A model generated the notes under the pieces. That model saw only the letters and a list, made by a program, of their open reading frames with translations. It ran no database searches and had not been told where the DNA came from. Source: Burkholderiales bacterium (GTDB lineage: Bacteria > Pseudomonadota > Gammaproteobacteria > Burkholderiales > Burkholderiaceae). Taken from it: 7,048 nucleotides of DNA. Both the position numbers and the translations under genes were made by a program. Location: assembly GCA_947371645.1 (NCBI GenBank), contig CANBQJ010000191.1:1-7048 (forward strand), in the 5' to 3' direction. This document shows, piece by piece, positions 6,660 to 7,048 of this stretch; positions within the stretch are counted from its first letter, which is position 1, and every line of letters starts with the position of its first letter.

Positions 6660-7048
6660 GCCTGGCCCCCGGCGGCGGAGGTGAGGATCTCGGCGCGCGG
6701 GCCTTTGTAGCGGTTGTAGCCCCACAGGTACTGCTCGGGGGATTGCATGATCATCTCTTCCATCAACTGGTTGACCACCACGGCGGCGGCGGTGGCATCA
6801 CCCCCGGCCAGGGTGGCTTCTTGTGCGGGGGCCACGCGCTGGGCGTGCACCACGTAGCTGCAGCCTTGGGCCAGGCGCTGGCGCAGGCCCAGGCGTTCAC
6901 CGCGCAGCAGCACCACGGCGCAGCCGGTCTGGGCCACCAGCTTGGCGGCCATGGTCATGGTGTAGGCCTCGCGGCCAAAGAAGGGGGCCCACACGCCCAT
7001 GCCTTCGGGCGGGACCTGGTCGGGCAGCAGGCCCACGGTTTCGCCCTT
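6656..7048 (-). CDS. Second LpxL/HtrB-family acyltransferase, C-terminal 130 residues (cut by right window edge)
   Basis: The frame is open from the right edge to TGA at 6658-6656. Visible blocks are ETVGLLPDQVPPEGMGVWAPFFGR near its start and PEQYLWGYNRYKGP near its end. These correspond to the LPD...FFG and QYLW blocks of the neighbouring acyltransferase, so the two are paralogues. The tail differs: it ends in GPRAEILTSAAGGQA and lacks the RFKTRPEGEPS ending. The catalytic HX4D/E motif would lie beyond the edge. It is the upstream member of a two-gene unit with an ATGA junction. From memory, such pairs are common in Burkholderiales, and in Bordetella two LpxL enzymes act at different lipid A positions, so divided labour is likely here but unproven. 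Confidence 0.88.
   Translation of the reverse strand, partial: KGETVGLLPDQVPPEGMGVWAPFFGREAYTMTMAAKLVAQTGCAVVLLRGERLGLRQRLAQGCSYVVHAQRVAPAQEATLAGGDATAAAVVVNQLMEEMIMQSPEQYLWGYNRYKGPRAEILTSAAGGQA

Overview
The window is GC-rich chromosomal DNA whose gene content and codon use suggest a betaproteobacterium of the order Burkholderiales (Comamonadaceae or the Rubrivivax/Leptothrix/Aquabacterium type). The pointers are the lipid A acyltransferase pair, dapF followed by a DUF484 gene, a PEP-CTERM surface protein, and a chemoreceptor behind a FliA-like promoter. The genus cannot be fixed from the sequence alone.

Layout, left to right: (1) 1-1268, minus strand: dapF (diaminopimelate epimerase) followed 10 bp later by the start of a DUF484 gene that runs off the left edge. 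(2) 1313-2170, minus: a secreted PEP-CTERM protein, ending in a possible terminator just before dapF. (3) 2171-2371: a divergent control region with several GC-rich inverted repeats. (4) 2372-4006, plus: an exported PQQ-type beta-propeller protein. (5) 4035-5603, minus, convergent with the propeller gene: a transmembrane methyl-accepting chemotaxis protein (MCP) preceded by a sigma-28-like promoter. (6) 5751-7048, minus: two tandem LpxL/HtrB-family lipid A acyltransferases joined by an ATGA overlap, the upstream one cut by the right edge.

The outer genes are housekeeping envelope functions: lipid A acylation, and meso-diaminopimelate for peptidoglycan and lysine. From memory of Burkholderiales genomes, the acyltransferase pair normally sits directly before dapF, DUF484 and xerC. 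Here about 4.5 kb carrying three accessory genes (chemoreceptor, propeller, PEP-CTERM protein) separates the two halves. No transposase, integrase, tRNA or flanking repeat explains the insertion.

I saw no CRISPR array, RNA gene, insertion sequence or clearly new multi-gene system. The best leads are the split housekeeping cluster, the FliA-like promoter, a possible leaderless start for dapF, and the paired secreted proteins sharing a repeat-rich intergenic region. The long ORFs opposite the real genes are GC-driven shadows.
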